Numbered from the stretch's first letter, positions 1 to 7,067 are shown. The stretch is 20,129 bases of DNA from Candidatus Falkowbacteria bacterium RIFCSPLOWO2_02_FULL_45_15 (GCA_001777995.1 MFFV01000035.1:1-20129), one strand, 5' to 3'. Program-made: numbers and translations. The notes: generated by a model not told the origin, from the letters alone.

Positions 1-190
1 ATCCGCTGGACAAAAAAAACGCGATCGTAGAAATTCGCGCCGGCGCGGGCGGCGACGAATCAACTCTCTTCGTCAGCAACCTTTACGGCATGTACATCCG
101 CTGGACAAAAAAAACGCGATCGTAGAAATTCGCGCCGGCGCGGGCGGCGACGAATCAACTCTCTTCGTCAGCAACCTTTACGGCATGTAC
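1..190. repeat. Exact 95-bp tandem duplication at window edge
   Basis: Bases 1-95 and 96-190 are identical and head to tail. The unit is 95 bases, not a multiple of three, so the two copies code the same prfA segment (beginning PLDKKNAIVEIRAG) in different frames. Only the second copy is in frame with the rest of prfA. The first copy starts at base 1 of the window, which points to an assembly artefact at a contig end rather than a biological duplication. Confidence 0.95.
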
Positions 191-832
191 CTTAAATACG
201 CCGAAAAACAGGGTTGGAAAATGGCTATTTTTGACTCTAACCGCATCGGCATCGGCGGATTTAAGGAAATTATCTTTGAAGTAATCGGGGCTGGCGCTTA
301 CGGCGCGTTAAAGTACGAAGCCGGCACGCATCGCGTTCAGCGCGTGCCGGAAACGGAAAAATCCGGGCGTATTCATACTTCCACTGCCACGGTGGCTGTT
401 TTTCCTGAAGCGGAAGAGGTTGAGGTGCAAATTAAAGATGAAGATTTAAAAATTGACACTTACGCCGCCTCCGGTCCGGGCGGGCAAAAGGTAAATACCA
501 CTAACTCCGCGGTGCGCATTACGCACCTTCCTACCGGCACCGTCGTTAGCTGCCAGGACCAAAAGTCCCAGCAGCAAAACAAAGTTAAAGCTATGAAAGT
601 TCTGCGCTCCCGCATTCTCGCTCACCTGGAAGAGGAGCGGCAAAAAAAAGAGTCGGCGGAGCGAAAACAGCAAATCGGATCGGGCGACCGCAGCGAAAAA
701 ATCCGCACTTATAATTTTCCGCAGGACCGCATTACCGACCACCGGATAAAAAAATCGTGGCACAACATCACCACGATTTTGAATGGGGGGCTGGGCAGCA
801 TGATTGAAGAACTGCGCCAAGCTTTAAATTAA
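98..832 (+). CDS. prfA: Peptide chain release factor 1 (RF1), 5'-truncated
   Basis: RF1 recognises UAA and UAG stop codons in the ribosomal A site and triggers peptidyl-tRNA hydrolysis. The visible part starts in the segment PLDKKNAIVEIRAGAGGDES, which precedes the codon-recognition domain. It contains the PxT tripeptide as PET (HRVQRVPETEKSGRIHTS), which marks RF1 rather than RF2 (SPF). The catalytic GGQ lies in SGPGGQKVNTTNSAVRITH, followed by the family's basic C-terminal region. Roughly the first third of a normal RF1 (about 350-360 residues) is missing at the window edge. The ATG at 185 is an internal Met, not the start. The frame stays open to base 2, but upstream of 98 it reads the duplicated 95-mer in the wrong frame. 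prmC, whose product methylates the GGQ glutamine, lies downstream beyond one opposite-strand gene. Confidence 0.95.
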   Translation, partial: PLDKKNAIVEIRAGAGGDESTLFVSNLYGMYLKYAEKQGWKMAIFDSNRIGIGGFKEIIFEVIGAGAYGALKYEAGTHRVQRVPETEKSGRIHTSTATVAVFPEAEEVEVQIKDEDLKIDTYAASGPGGQKVNTTNSAVRITHLPTGTVVSCQDQKSQQQNKVKAMKVLRSRILAHLEEERQKKESAERKQQIGSGDRSEKIRTYNFPQDRITDHRIKKSWHNITTILNGGLGSMIEELRQALN

Positions 833-846
833 TCACCTAATCACCA

Positions 847-1344
847 TCACCGATCAAACAATGTTAAAGTACATTCGGCGATGAAAGTGATGCTTACATC
901 GTATTCAATGGCCTGTCCTCCGTCATTTTCCGGTGAAGAAAGAGGTGCACTCATTGATCCTTGAAAAAGAGGGGTATCTTCGTCAGAACTATTAACAAAA
1001 AAATCGGGATTAAATCGTAGCTTAAAATTCAAAGACACCAAATCATCCAATACCCCCTCCGGAGCATCCGCTGTTATCTTGATGCCTTTATTATCCGCTA
1101 AAAACATCATTACTGTTGCTACTGTCTCTTGGACTCGGAATGCTTCTCCGGTAAAAGTTATTCCTTGATAAGTAGCATCGGGCAGGGGAAGGATGCTTAC
1201 CTCTAATGTTAATGTTTGTAAAAACTCAAACATCCCTTCCGCCGCCATCACCATCTTTAAATTATGGCTGGCAAAAACATTTAAACTACGGTGAACAAAT
1301 ACTTTTTCTACTCCTTCTGGCTGGTTGTTATTCGTTGTTTCCAT
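847..1344 (-). CDS. Hypothetical protein between prfA and prmC (weak HPr-like pattern)
   Basis: The gene encodes a 165-residue soluble protein of unknown function, with no signal peptide or membrane segment. It converges on prfA (14 bases between stop codons) and diverges from prmC. A weak GAGGG ribosome-binding sequence precedes the ATG. Residues about 14-110 alternate predicted strands and helices: KVFVHRSLNVFASHN, then a helix, then LTLEVSIL, then a helix, then GIKITADAPEGVLDDLVSL. This order is reminiscent of the HPr phosphocarrier fold, but the position matching the phosphorylated His of GLHARPA would be Phe in LNVFASH. The HPr idea is only a visual analogy. The C-terminal 50 residues (DFFVNSSDEDTPLF, then EYDVSITFIAECTLTLF) look like added beta structure. 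Reading-frame length, start context and natural-looking composition support a real gene. Confidence 0.6.
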   Translation of the reverse strand: METTNNNQPEGVEKVFVHRSLNVFASHNLKMVMAAEGMFEFLQTLTLEVSILPLPDATYQGITFTGEAFRVQETVATVMMFLADNKGIKITADAPEGVLDDLVSLNFKLRFNPDFFVNSSDEDTPLFQGSMSAPLSSPENDGGQAIEYDVSITFIAECTLTLFDR

Positions 1345-1373
1345 CGCTTTATCCCTCTTTCCCTAAAAAAGAA

Positions 1374-1401
1374 TGTAAAGATCACTTAAGTGTAAAGATC
1401 A
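1374..1401. promoter_or_regulatory. Possible operator: two TGTAAAGATCA direct repeats
   Basis: TGTAAAGATCA occurs at 1374-1384 and 1391-1401, 17 bases start to start, with the palindrome CACTTAAGTG at 1383-1392 spanning the gap. The pair lies in the divergent intergenic region between the 847-1344 gene and prmC, a natural place for a regulator site. No convincing sigma-70 promoter was found around it, so the role is inference. Confidence 0.3.
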
Positions 1402-1427
1402 ATCTTTTCTCTTATTAAACGCCAAAA

Positions 1428-2432
1428 ATGACATTTAGTCAAGCTCTAATTAAGGCCTATCCCAAATTACGGGCGGCGTTGATAAATTCCGCTTATTTAG
1501 ACGCGGAACTTTTGTTATCTTTTGTTTTATCCGCCCGAGGCGGACAGGAAAAATCTCGTGAATGGATTCTAGCGCATCCGGAAATTAAATTAAGCAAAAA
1601 ACAAATTCGCGCATACGACAACTTAATTAAACAACGCGCTCGGCATGTGCCGATAGCTTACATAACGCGCGAGAAAGAATTTTACGGCCGGCCGTTTTAT
1701 ATTGACGAGCGTGTGCTGGTGCCGCGGCCGGAAACGGAAATGATGGCGGAAGAAATACTCTGTCATTGCGAGGAGTCCCGAGCTGCTCGGGGCGACGAAG
1801 CAATCCCGGTGTCATCCGCAATAACAACGAGATTGCCGCGCTTCGCCGCCAAAGACGACTCGCTCGCAATGACAATCGTGGATGTTGGCACCGGAAGCGG
1901 CTGCATCATAATCACGCTGGCAAAAGAATTGCAATATTGTAAAAACTTAAAATTTTTTGCTACCGATATTTCCTCTGGCGCGCTCGCGGTCGCCCGCCAA
2001 AACGCCCGTTTACACGGCGTTGACAAAAAAATAAAATTTCTCCGCGGTAATTTGTTACAACCGTTATTTTTAAAAATTAAAAATCATAAAATTAAAAATT
2101 TTTTTATCGTTGCCAATCTTCCCTACCTCACGCCAGCGCAAATTCAACAATCCCCGACCATCAAACATGAGCCGAAACTGGCGCTGAATGGCGGCGCAGA
2201 CGGTCTTAAATACTATCGCCAACTCGCCGTCCAACTCCGACAATTTCATATCAAATATCCCAATATCTCAATATCTCTTTTTTGCGAAATTGACCCAGCA
2301 CAAAGCAAAAAAATTAAAACAATATTTTCTTCCGTCATTCCAGCGAATGCTGGAACCCAGAAAAAAAATAATCAGATGAAGATTAAAAAAGACCTCGCCG
2401 GACGAAACCGAATAGCCATTGTGAAATTTTGA
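1428..2432 (+). CDS. prmC: Release factor glutamine methyltransferase, enlarged by in-frame palindromes
   Basis: PrmC (HemK) uses S-adenosylmethionine to N5-methylate the GGQ glutamine of release factors. The N-terminal helical domain covers about residues 1-80. Next come the conserved VPRPETE (98-104), SAM motif I as VDVGTGSGCI (151-160), the acidic ATD (178-180), and the catalytic-loop motif as NLPYL (230-234) instead of the usual NPPY. The C-terminal signature is KDLAGRNRIAIV. The protein has 334 residues against a usual 275-290. Three segments that do not belong to the family coincide with palindromic DNA: residues 35-41 (SARGGQE), 112-149 (CHCEES to SLAMT) and about 302-311 (SVIPANAGTQ). 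Removing them gives about 279 residues. All three keep the frame and avoid the known motifs, so the enzyme is probably functional. No Shine-Dalgarno is visible; the start is the first ATG of the frame. Confidence 0.93.
   Translation: MTFSQALIKAYPKLRAALINSAYLDAELLLSFVLSARGGQEKSREWILAHPEIKLSKKQIRAYDNLIKQRARHVPIAYITREKEFYGRPFYIDERVLVPRPETEMMAEEILCHCEESRAARGDEAIPVSSAITTRLPRFAAKDDSLAMTIVDVGTGSGCIIITLAKELQYCKNLKFFATDISSGALAVARQNARLHGVDKKIKFLRGNLLQPLFLKIKNHKIKNFFIVANLPYLTPAQIQQSPTIKHEPKLALNGGADGLKYYRQLAVQLRQFHIKYPNISISLFCEIDPAQSKKIKTIFSSVIPANAGTQKKNNQMKIKKDLAGRNRIAIVKF
1530..1544. repeat. Palindrome TCCGCC-CGA-GGCGGA inside prmC
   Basis: A perfect 6-bp inverted repeat with a 3-base loop. With the following CAGGAA it adds seven codons (SARGGQE, residues 35-41) between LLSFVL and KSREWILAHPE, which are contiguous in typical PrmC proteins. 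Confidence 0.65.
1761..1874. repeat. 114-bp palindromic element inserted in frame in prmC
   Basis: The element begins TGTCATTGCGAG and ends CTCGCAATGACA, a perfect 12-bp terminal inverted repeat. An inner stem CCCGAG-CTG-CTCGGG lies at 1777-1791. It is exactly 38 codons long and open in the prmC frame, adding residues 112-149 just before SAM motif I. The ends resemble the widespread TGTCATTGCGAG class of bacterial palindromic repeats. No clear target-site duplication is visible. Confidence 0.88.
2332..2360. repeat. REP-like hairpin in the 3' part of prmC
   Basis: CCGTCATTCCAGCG-type repeat with the stem TTCCAGC-GAAT-GCTGGAA at 2338-2355. In the prmC frame it reads SVIPANAGTQ, the translation typical of this repeat class when it lies inside genes. 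It sits between the methyltransferase core and the C-terminal RKDLAGR-like strand. Confidence 0.8.
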
Positions 2433-2457
2433 CGGCCAGACAAACCTGCGGTATAAT
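2429..2457 (+). promoter_or_regulatory. Sigma-70 promoter overlapping the prmC stop
   Basis: TTGACG at 2429-2434 and TATAAT at 2452-2457 are separated by exactly 17 bases. The -35 box overlaps the prmC TGA stop (2430-2432). Transcription would begin near 2464, about 27 bases before the small coiled-coil gene. Confidence 0.8.
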
Positions 2458-2490
2458 AATATTACTCAAGTTATTAACAGCTATAAATTT

Positions 2491-2724
2491 ATGACGCTGA
2501 CTCCAGAACAATTTAACATGCTCGTTACTAAAGAAGAGCACCGGCAGCTAGAAAAAAAGGTTGATGCTATTGCCGAAAATGTGGGGAAAATACTTACTGC
2601 CGTTGATGGCATAGCAAAAAAACATGAGACTTTTGAACAAGAACTCGTCGCTAACATCGCAGCCCACGACCGATTTCAAGCCGACATCACTAAATTAAAA
2701 GTTCATACCGGGCTGAAAGCATAA
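2491..2724 (+). CDS. Small predicted coiled-coil protein
   Basis: The gene encodes 77 residues without membrane segments or cysteines. Residues about 10-55 (TKEEHRQLEKKVDAIAENVG, then KILTAVDGIAKKHETFEQEL) show a heptad-like pattern of Leu, Val and Ile expected for a coiled coil. It has its own near-consensus promoter 34 bases upstream and a strong terminator just downstream, so it is a monocistronic unit. No Shine-Dalgarno precedes the ATG. The function is unknown. An oligomerising adaptor or a remnant of a larger coiled-coil protein are both possible. Confidence 0.75.
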   Translation: MTLTPEQFNMLVTKEEHRQLEKKVDAIAENVGKILTAVDGIAKKHETFEQELVANIAAHDRFQADITKLKVHTGLKA

Positions 2725-2745
2725 ACTTAAAAATATATAAAAAAC

Positions 2746-2774
2746 AAAGCCGTTCCAGATTGGAACGGCTTTTT
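2746..2774. terminator. Bidirectional intrinsic terminator
   Basis: The stem AAAGCCGTTCCA-GAT-TGGAACGGCTTT is followed by T-rich sequence on both strands (TTTTT on plus, TTTGTTTTTT on minus). It ends the 2491-2724 gene and the convergent DUF3048 gene. Confidence 0.92.
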
Positions 2775-2797
2775 GAATTACTGATAAATTCATCATT

Positions 2798-3952
2798 CTA
2801 ATTCTGAATTGCCACCTGCCCCTCTTCCTGCACTACCTCAATCCAGGTCGTGCCGGCGTTAAATTTTATTTCTTCCCCGCCCTCGTCATAAATTTTTTCC
2901 CGGCTTTGTTTATTTTCTTTCCGCCATTTGCCGATATTGCACCCGCCATCCAAACAATACCACGCTTTACCCGAGCCGATTGTGTCCATTTTCCGGCGCA
3001 ACTCGCTGTCAATAACGCGCGCCGATACTTTTATAATAATGACATTTTTAGCCACTATCGGCGCGCCGTCCGTCTGCCTAGGATCGGCGAGACTGGCGTC
3101 CTGATGCGGCGCGCCGGCTAAATAACGCGCGTATTCGTTTTTTTCTTTATCATACCGCCAGTGCGCTAAAAAATCATAAACCGAAAAATTGACGGCGATA
3201 CCGCTGGCCCCGCGCGCTTTTAGTTCGGCTTCGTCTTTATACAGCCAGCCGTCATAATCGCCGTTGCTTAAATTCATCTTAACTAAATACTTGCTGATGT
3301 TAGCCGAAGAAATAAAAACGTTGTGCGGCGCCGCGTAATTATTTGCCCGCCAAAAATAATTGCCTTGATAAAATTCATTGAGATTGACGGTCGGCTCCTT
3401 TTGCAAGCGCGCCAGCGCTTCCGGGCTGCCGCCGACATGGACGTAAAGCGCGTTATAACCTTGCGCCCAATCAATGTAATACGGCCGCGCGCTGCGCACC
3501 GGCCCGATTTTATCCAGCGTCTGCCCGTCCGCAAAAATAGCCAAATAGCGCGTGATGCCTGATTCCGCTTTGGCCTCATAAACAACATTGGCCCGCGCTA
3601 AACCGGCTGGCGGCCTTCCGTTCGGGTCGTTATCAATCATCACGGCAACCGGATAATTATTGGCCGTTTGCGGGTCAACATAAACGCCGTCAATCTGCCG
3701 CCGGACGTAATAAGAAGGGACGGCTGACTTTGTTTCAGTCAATATTTTAATGATACTTTTTTGACCGGAATTAAGCGCCAGTAAAATATCTTGTTTTGTC
3801 GCTTGGCTGGCTATCAGCCAAAAAGCTCCCAGCGAGCCGCCGGCTAAAATTGCCAAAATTAAAACTGCCAGCGTTGGCCAAGTTATTATTTGCCAATACC
3901 AAGCAGTTTTAACTTTAAGCGCGTTTAAGAATTGTAAAATTTTATTCTTCAT
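2798..3952 (-). CDS. DUF3048 (YerB-like) membrane-anchored surface protein
   Basis: The 384-residue protein has a short cytoplasmic N-terminus, one membrane segment at about residues 22-48, then a large extracytoplasmic part. The DUF3048 signatures are clear: YPVAVMIDNDPNGRPPAGLA at 100-119, VVYEAKAESGITRYLAIF at 123-140, IGPVRSARPYYIDWA at 149-163 and VHVGGSPEA at 171-179. The C-terminal half (about 250-375) matches the second DUF3048 domain. The molecular function of the family is not established. YerB proteins are usually lipoproteins, but this one has a transmembrane anchor without a lipobox. A strong Shine-Dalgarno (AAGGAGGAAAATG) sets the start, unusual among the conserved genes here. 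It lies downstream of rplY with a palindromic repeat between them. Confidence 0.9.
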   Translation of the reverse strand: MKNKILQFLNALKVKTAWYWQIITWPTLAVLILAILAGGSLGAFWLIASQATKQDILLALNSGQKSIIKILTETKSAVPSYYVRRQIDGVYVDPQTANNYPVAVMIDNDPNGRPPAGLARANVVYEAKAESGITRYLAIFADGQTLDKIGPVRSARPYYIDWAQGYNALYVHVGGSPEALARLQKEPTVNLNEFYQGNYFWRANNYAAPHNVFISSANISKYLVKMNLSNGDYDGWLYKDEAELKARGASGIAVNFSVYDFLAHWRYDKEKNEYARYLAGAPHQDASLADPRQTDGAPIVAKNVIIIKVSARVIDSELRRKMDTIGSGKAWYCLDGGCNIGKWRKENKQSREKIYDEGGEEIKFNAGTTWIEVVQEEGQVAIQN

Positions 3953-3985
3953 TTTCCTCCTTCTTTGCCCTTGTGTTTTAATGCT

Positions 3986-4022
3986 TTTACCCTGTGTAGT
4001 TTAAATTACTACACGGGGTGAA
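3986..4022. repeat. Palindromic repeat TTTACCC...GTAGT / ACTACACGGGGT (copy 1)
   Basis: The arms 3986-4000 and 4008-4022 form an imperfect inverted repeat around TTAAATT, between rplY and the DUF3048 gene. A second copy with the same layout lies at 14917-14956. There is no T-run at the base of the stem, so a terminator role is doubtful. Confidence 0.65.
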
Positions 4023-4026
4023 TGTT

Positions 4027-4710
4027 TTAATGATTTTTATCTTCCTTCTTTCCTTCCGCTGGTTTGGCTTCCTCGGCTGGCTGTTCTTTGCCTTCAGCTC
4101 CGGCGGCCGCTTGGGTTTCACCTTCCGCTGGGACAGCCGCTTCAACCGGCGCCTCTTCCTCTTCTTTGGGCTTAGCCACGTTAACTACCATTTCTGCCGG
4201 ATCATTTAGTATGGTTACGGCTTCAGGCACGCGCAAATCTTTTACGTAAATAGCGCCGTCAAAAGAATCTAAACTTGACAAATCAACCGCGATTTTATTC
4301 AATAAATCGCCGGGCAAACATTCAATCTCTACTTCGCTTAAGTGCTTAATGATAATGCCGTTCTCGCTTTTAATAATGGGCGCTTCACCGCTAAATTCTA
4401 ATTCCACCGCCGCCGTTAATTTTTGCTTTAAATCCGCTTCATAAAAATCAACGTGGATTATTTTGTCTTTTACCGGCTCGCGTTGCACGTCGTGAATTAA
4501 TACTTTTTTATTCTGCCCGTCGTCTAAAATCAAATCAACCAAGCTTGATTCGCCTGCTTGGGCGTATAATTTTTCAAATTGGATGTAGTTAATCGTCAGG
4601 CTGGCTGCGGGCCGACCTTTGCTATAAATAATTGCCGGAATAAAGCCGTCCGCGCGCAGTTTATTAACCGATGTTTCTTTGGCTCTCGTAGCCGCTTTAA
4701 GTTGAGTCAT
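4027..4710 (-). CDS. rplY: 50S ribosomal protein L25 (Ctc type)
   Basis: L25 binds 5S rRNA in the large ribosomal subunit. Residues about 1-90 form the 5S-binding domain (LKAATRAKETSVNKLRADGF, then IPAIIYSKG, and VLIHDVQREPVKDKIIHVDF). Residues about 98-180 form the Ctc beta domain (EFSGEAPIIKSENGIIIKHL, then VEIECLPGDLLNKIAVDLSS). The tail, about 185-227, is low-complexity Glu/Ala/Pro/Lys, likely disordered and common in CTC-type L25. The length of 227 fits the family. The gene has its own near-consensus promoter at 4747-4775. No Shine-Dalgarno is evident before the ATG. Confidence 0.95.
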   Translation of the reverse strand: MTQLKAATRAKETSVNKLRADGFIPAIIYSKGRPAASLTINYIQFEKLYAQAGESSLVDLILDDGQNKKVLIHDVQREPVKDKIIHVDFYEADLKQKLTAAVELEFSGEAPIIKSENGIIIKHLSEVEIECLPGDLLNKIAVDLSSLDSFDGAIYVKDLRVPEAVTILNDPAEMVVNVAKPKEEEEAPVEAAVPAEGETQAAAGAEGKEQPAEEAKPAEGKKEDKNH

Positions 4711-4746
4711 AAATACAATGGTTAGAAAATATATAAAGTATTCTTA

Positions 4747-4775
4747 TTTATATCTTAACCGGACTAAAATGTCAA
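4747..4775 (-). promoter_or_regulatory. Sigma-70 promoter for rplY
   Basis: On the minus strand TTGACA (4775-4770) and TATAAA (4752-4747) are 17 bases apart, about 37 bases upstream of the rplY ATG. Confidence 0.75.
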
Positions 4776-4790
4776 TCTCGCCGCCAGGGC

Positions 4791-5894
4791 TTAATTGTGC
4801 CTGGCATGGATCACTACGCTTTCCACTATGCCGATTAAAATTAAGCTGGCGATTAACGAACTGCCGCCGTAACTGACGAAAGGCAAAGGAATCCCCACTA
4901 TCGGCAAGAGGCCGACATTCATGCCGATGTTAATAAACATCTCCACAAAAAGCAAAATAATCGTGCCTAAAATAATATATAAACCAAAATTATTATTCAG
5001 CCGTTTGACCCAGTGGATTAAGCGGAAAAACAGTACGGCAAAAAAAATCAGCAACAACGCGCTCCCTAAAAACCCCAGTTCTTCTCCCACTACCGCAAAA
5101 ATAAAGTCCGTTTGGCTCTCGGGTAAAAATTTAAGCTGCGACTGCGAGCCGAAGCCTAAACCCCGGCCGAACATTTGGCCGGCGCCCACGGCGATGATTG
5201 CCTGGGCGACGTTGTAACCTTTGTCCAAAGAACTAATGTTAAAATTAAGAAAAGTTAAAATTCTTTCTTTTTGGTAATCTTTCAGCAGGAAAAAGAAGCT
5301 CAAGGCAAAAAACAAAAAAGTTATCAACGCGATGAGAGCGATTTGTTTTCTGCTTAAACCAAAAATAGCCAAAATAGCCAGCCAAAAAATAAAAATGATC
5401 ATCGCCGAGCCGAAATCCGGCTGCCACAAAATCAGGGCGACAGGCGCAATCACTATCAAACTCGTGCTGATTAAATGTTTCAGCGGATTAATTTTATAAG
5501 AAGCGGCGGAAAAATATTTCGCGAGCGACAGCACGATTATTACTTTGACTATTTCCGACGGCTGCAGGCTAAAGCCGAAAAATTCAAACCACGCTCGCGT
5601 GCCGCGCACCGGTTCCCCTAAAAATAACACTAATACCAAAGAAAGGATGCCGGCGGCATAAATCCAAGCGTTTAAACCGTAAAGAGAATGGAAATCAACC
5701 AAGCTGACGAGCAACAGTAAAATTATCCCGACCGCGGCAAAAATCAACTGCTTTTTAAAATTAAGCAGGCTGGCTTCCCCGCTGCCCAAAGCGACGCTAT
5801 AAATGACGGCTAAGCCAAAAGCGACCAATAAAATAACCGAACCGAATACCACCCAGTCAAATCGCTTAAAATGATTAAATAACCTAAGAAACAT
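4791..5894 (-). CDS. rodA: RodA/FtsW-family peptidoglycan glycosyltransferase
   Basis: SEDS proteins polymerise lipid II into glycan strands, RodA for cell elongation. The 367-residue protein is almost entirely hydrophobic, with about ten membrane segments. Landmarks are RGTRAWFEFFGFSLQPSEIV, WQPDFGSAMI (with the family's conserved Asp), GRGLGFGSQSQLKFLPESQT, then DFIFAVVGEELGF, and GIPLPFVSYGGSSL near the C-terminus. Length and the GAGQMFGRGLGFGSQ region suit RodA rather than the longer FtsW, but the two are hard to separate from sequence alone. The ATG directly abuts a palindromic repeat (5894-5995), so the mRNA leader would fold into a long hairpin. The upstream gene encodes a single-pass membrane protein, and both are probably transcribed from 7039-7066. 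Confidence 0.92.
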   Translation of the reverse strand: MFLRLFNHFKRFDWVVFGSVILLVAFGLAVIYSVALGSGEASLLNFKKQLIFAAVGIILLLLVSLVDFHSLYGLNAWIYAAGILSLVLVLFLGEPVRGTRAWFEFFGFSLQPSEIVKVIIVLSLAKYFSAASYKINPLKHLISTSLIVIAPVALILWQPDFGSAMIIFIFWLAILAIFGLSRKQIALIALITFLFFALSFFFLLKDYQKERILTFLNFNISSLDKGYNVAQAIIAVGAGQMFGRGLGFGSQSQLKFLPESQTDFIFAVVGEELGFLGSALLLIFFAVLFFRLIHWVKRLNNNFGLYIILGTIILLFVEMFINIGMNVGLLPIVGIPLPFVSYGGSSLIASLILIGIVESVVIHARHN

Positions 5895-5995
5895 AAAAGT
5901 CCATAAAGTTTATAAAGTCCATAAAGTTTATAAAGTCATAAAAAATCCAGGTTCAGTGACTTTTGACTTTATGGACTTTACGGACTTTTGACTAT
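5894..5995. repeat. ATAAAGTCC/ATAAAGTTT tandem and inverted repeat (copy 1)
   Basis: The left arm (about 5894-5940) is five 9-base units of the form ATAAAGTYY. The right arm (about 5960-5993) carries the complementary GACTTTATGGACTTTACGGA, followed by CTTTTGACT. It fills the whole gap between the 5999-6934 gene and rodA and would form a long AU-rich hairpin. A related copy lies at 6935-7033. Confidence 0.8.
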
Positions 5996-5998
5996 CTT

Positions 5999-6934
5999 TT
6001 ATTTCTCTTGTCCCGGCCCTAATTCAAAAGCGATGTAATTATCGGGGTCAAAGATGTTAATTGACGGGCTGACGGTTATTTGCGCGCCGCCTAAATACGC
6101 CGGCCATTGGATATTGACGGTACGCGTTTCTCCCGAATAAAATTTTTCTAAGCGGTATTTATTGATGCCGATAACATTGCCGCCGGCTTGCGCTACCAGA
6201 TAAAAATCCGCCTCCCAATAATTATACGGCGAGTTATTGCGCGCCCGAAAATAAAGTGAATTTATCGGCAATCCCCTTTCCGCTCCGGAATTGTCTAATT
6301 TTATGTCCGACACTGAAATATCCGTGCGCTCTTTTATCGTCTGCCCGATGTCTTCAGATTCCTTCACGGCGAGGCGCTGCCACCTTATGTCCGTCAGGGA
6401 AACGACCGTCGTCGCTGTCCGGACGCCGGTATGCAAAAACGCCGTCAGGTATTTTTTTTCTTGCGGTAAAATAAATTCGGGCTGCGCGGCCGTTTTATTT
6501 CCGCCGATGATAAACGAGTAATCAAAACTCGCGTACCAGTTGTTGTTGGGATTATAAGCTAAACTCGCTAAATCGTAACTCGAACCGGCGCTGGATAAAA
6601 TATTTACCGGACCAATCGTTAAATTCTGCGGCCCCCGCCTCACGATAAAATCATGAGTAATGCCCGTCGCGGTTACTAAGTTATACGCTAATTGCCTGTC
6701 CGCCAATATACCCTGATAAAAATAATAACCTAAACCATAAAGGCCATACGCCAATAACGGCAGACTGACAACCGCCATTACGCCAATTAAAACGCGCCGC
6801 AATAACGCGCGGCGTTGCACCCACCATAAGCCGAAACTAAGCTGCCAATTAGTCGGTCCTTCCACCGGCTGATAGCTTTTTAAGTTGTTGTTTAATTTTG
6901 GCGCTGCCGTTTCCTCCTTTTTGGGCATAATCAT
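5999..6934 (-). CDS. Single-pass membrane-anchored protein of unknown function
   Basis: The 311-residue protein has a positively charged, disordered cytoplasmic N-terminus (about 1-46, ending WWVQRRALLRR), one membrane helix at about 47-74 (VLIGVMAVVSLPLLAYGLYG, then LGYYFYQ), and an extracytoplasmic domain of about 235 residues rich in beta-strand-like sequence and aromatic residues. The C-terminus (NIFDPDNYIAFELGP) looks like a terminal strand. No enzyme motif is visible. Position just upstream of rodA suggests a link with the cell envelope, an inference only. Two in-frame ATGs lie at 6934 and 6928; AAGGA is only 3 bases from the first but 9 from the second, so MPKKEET at 6928 may be the real start. 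Confidence 0.8.
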   Translation of the reverse strand: MIMPKKEETAAPKLNNNLKSYQPVEGPTNWQLSFGLWWVQRRALLRRVLIGVMAVVSLPLLAYGLYGLGYYFYQGILADRQLAYNLVTATGITHDFIVRRGPQNLTIGPVNILSSAGSSYDLASLAYNPNNNWYASFDYSFIIGGNKTAAQPEFILPQEKKYLTAFLHTGVRTATTVVSLTDIRWQRLAVKESEDIGQTIKERTDISVSDIKLDNSGAERGLPINSLYFRARNNSPYNYWEADFYLVAQAGGNVIGINKYRLEKFYSGETRTVNIQWPAYLGGAQITVSPSINIFDPDNYIAFELGPGQEK

Positions 6935-7033
6935 TAGTCCTTAAAATCTATAAAGTCCTTAAAGTCAAAAATCTGTAAAGTCAATCTTTATTTAAAACTT
7001 TATGGACTCAACGGACTTTATGGACTTTTGACT
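6935..7033. repeat. AAAGTCC tandem and inverted repeat (copy 2)
   Basis: Same family as 5894-5995: left-side AAAGTCCTTAAAGTC units and right-side ACTTTATGGACT, ACGGACTTTATGGACTTTTG. It lies between the promoter at 7039-7066 and the membrane-protein gene. The AAGGA sequence upstream of that gene's ATG is part of this repeat. Confidence 0.75.
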
Positions 7034-7038
7034 AATTT

Positions 7039-7066
7039 ATTATACCATAAATAACTGCAGTAACAA
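7039..7066 (-). promoter_or_regulatory. Promoter for the membrane-protein/rodA unit
   Basis: On the minus strand TTGTTA (7066-7061), a 16-base spacer and TATAAT (7044-7039) preceded by TGG. The transcript would begin just before repeat copy 2 and carry it in its leader. Confidence 0.65.
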
Positions 7067-7067
7067 A

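Noticed and set aside
185..187. ATG at 185 as the start of prfA
   Set aside because: The conserved RF1 sequence continues in frame upstream to base 98, so this Met is internal (YGMYLKYAE).
446..820. Minus-strand open frame opposite prfA
   Set aside because: It is opposite a strongly conserved coding region and has no start signals or recognisable motif.
3283..3588. Open frame of about 100 codons on the minus strand inside the DUF3048 gene
   Set aside because: It lies in another frame of a clear conserved gene and has an Arg-rich composition typical of shadow frames.
5894..5995. CRISPR array suggested by regular short repeats
   Set aside because: Units are 9 bases, contiguous and followed by an inverted arm; there are no spacers and no cas genes.
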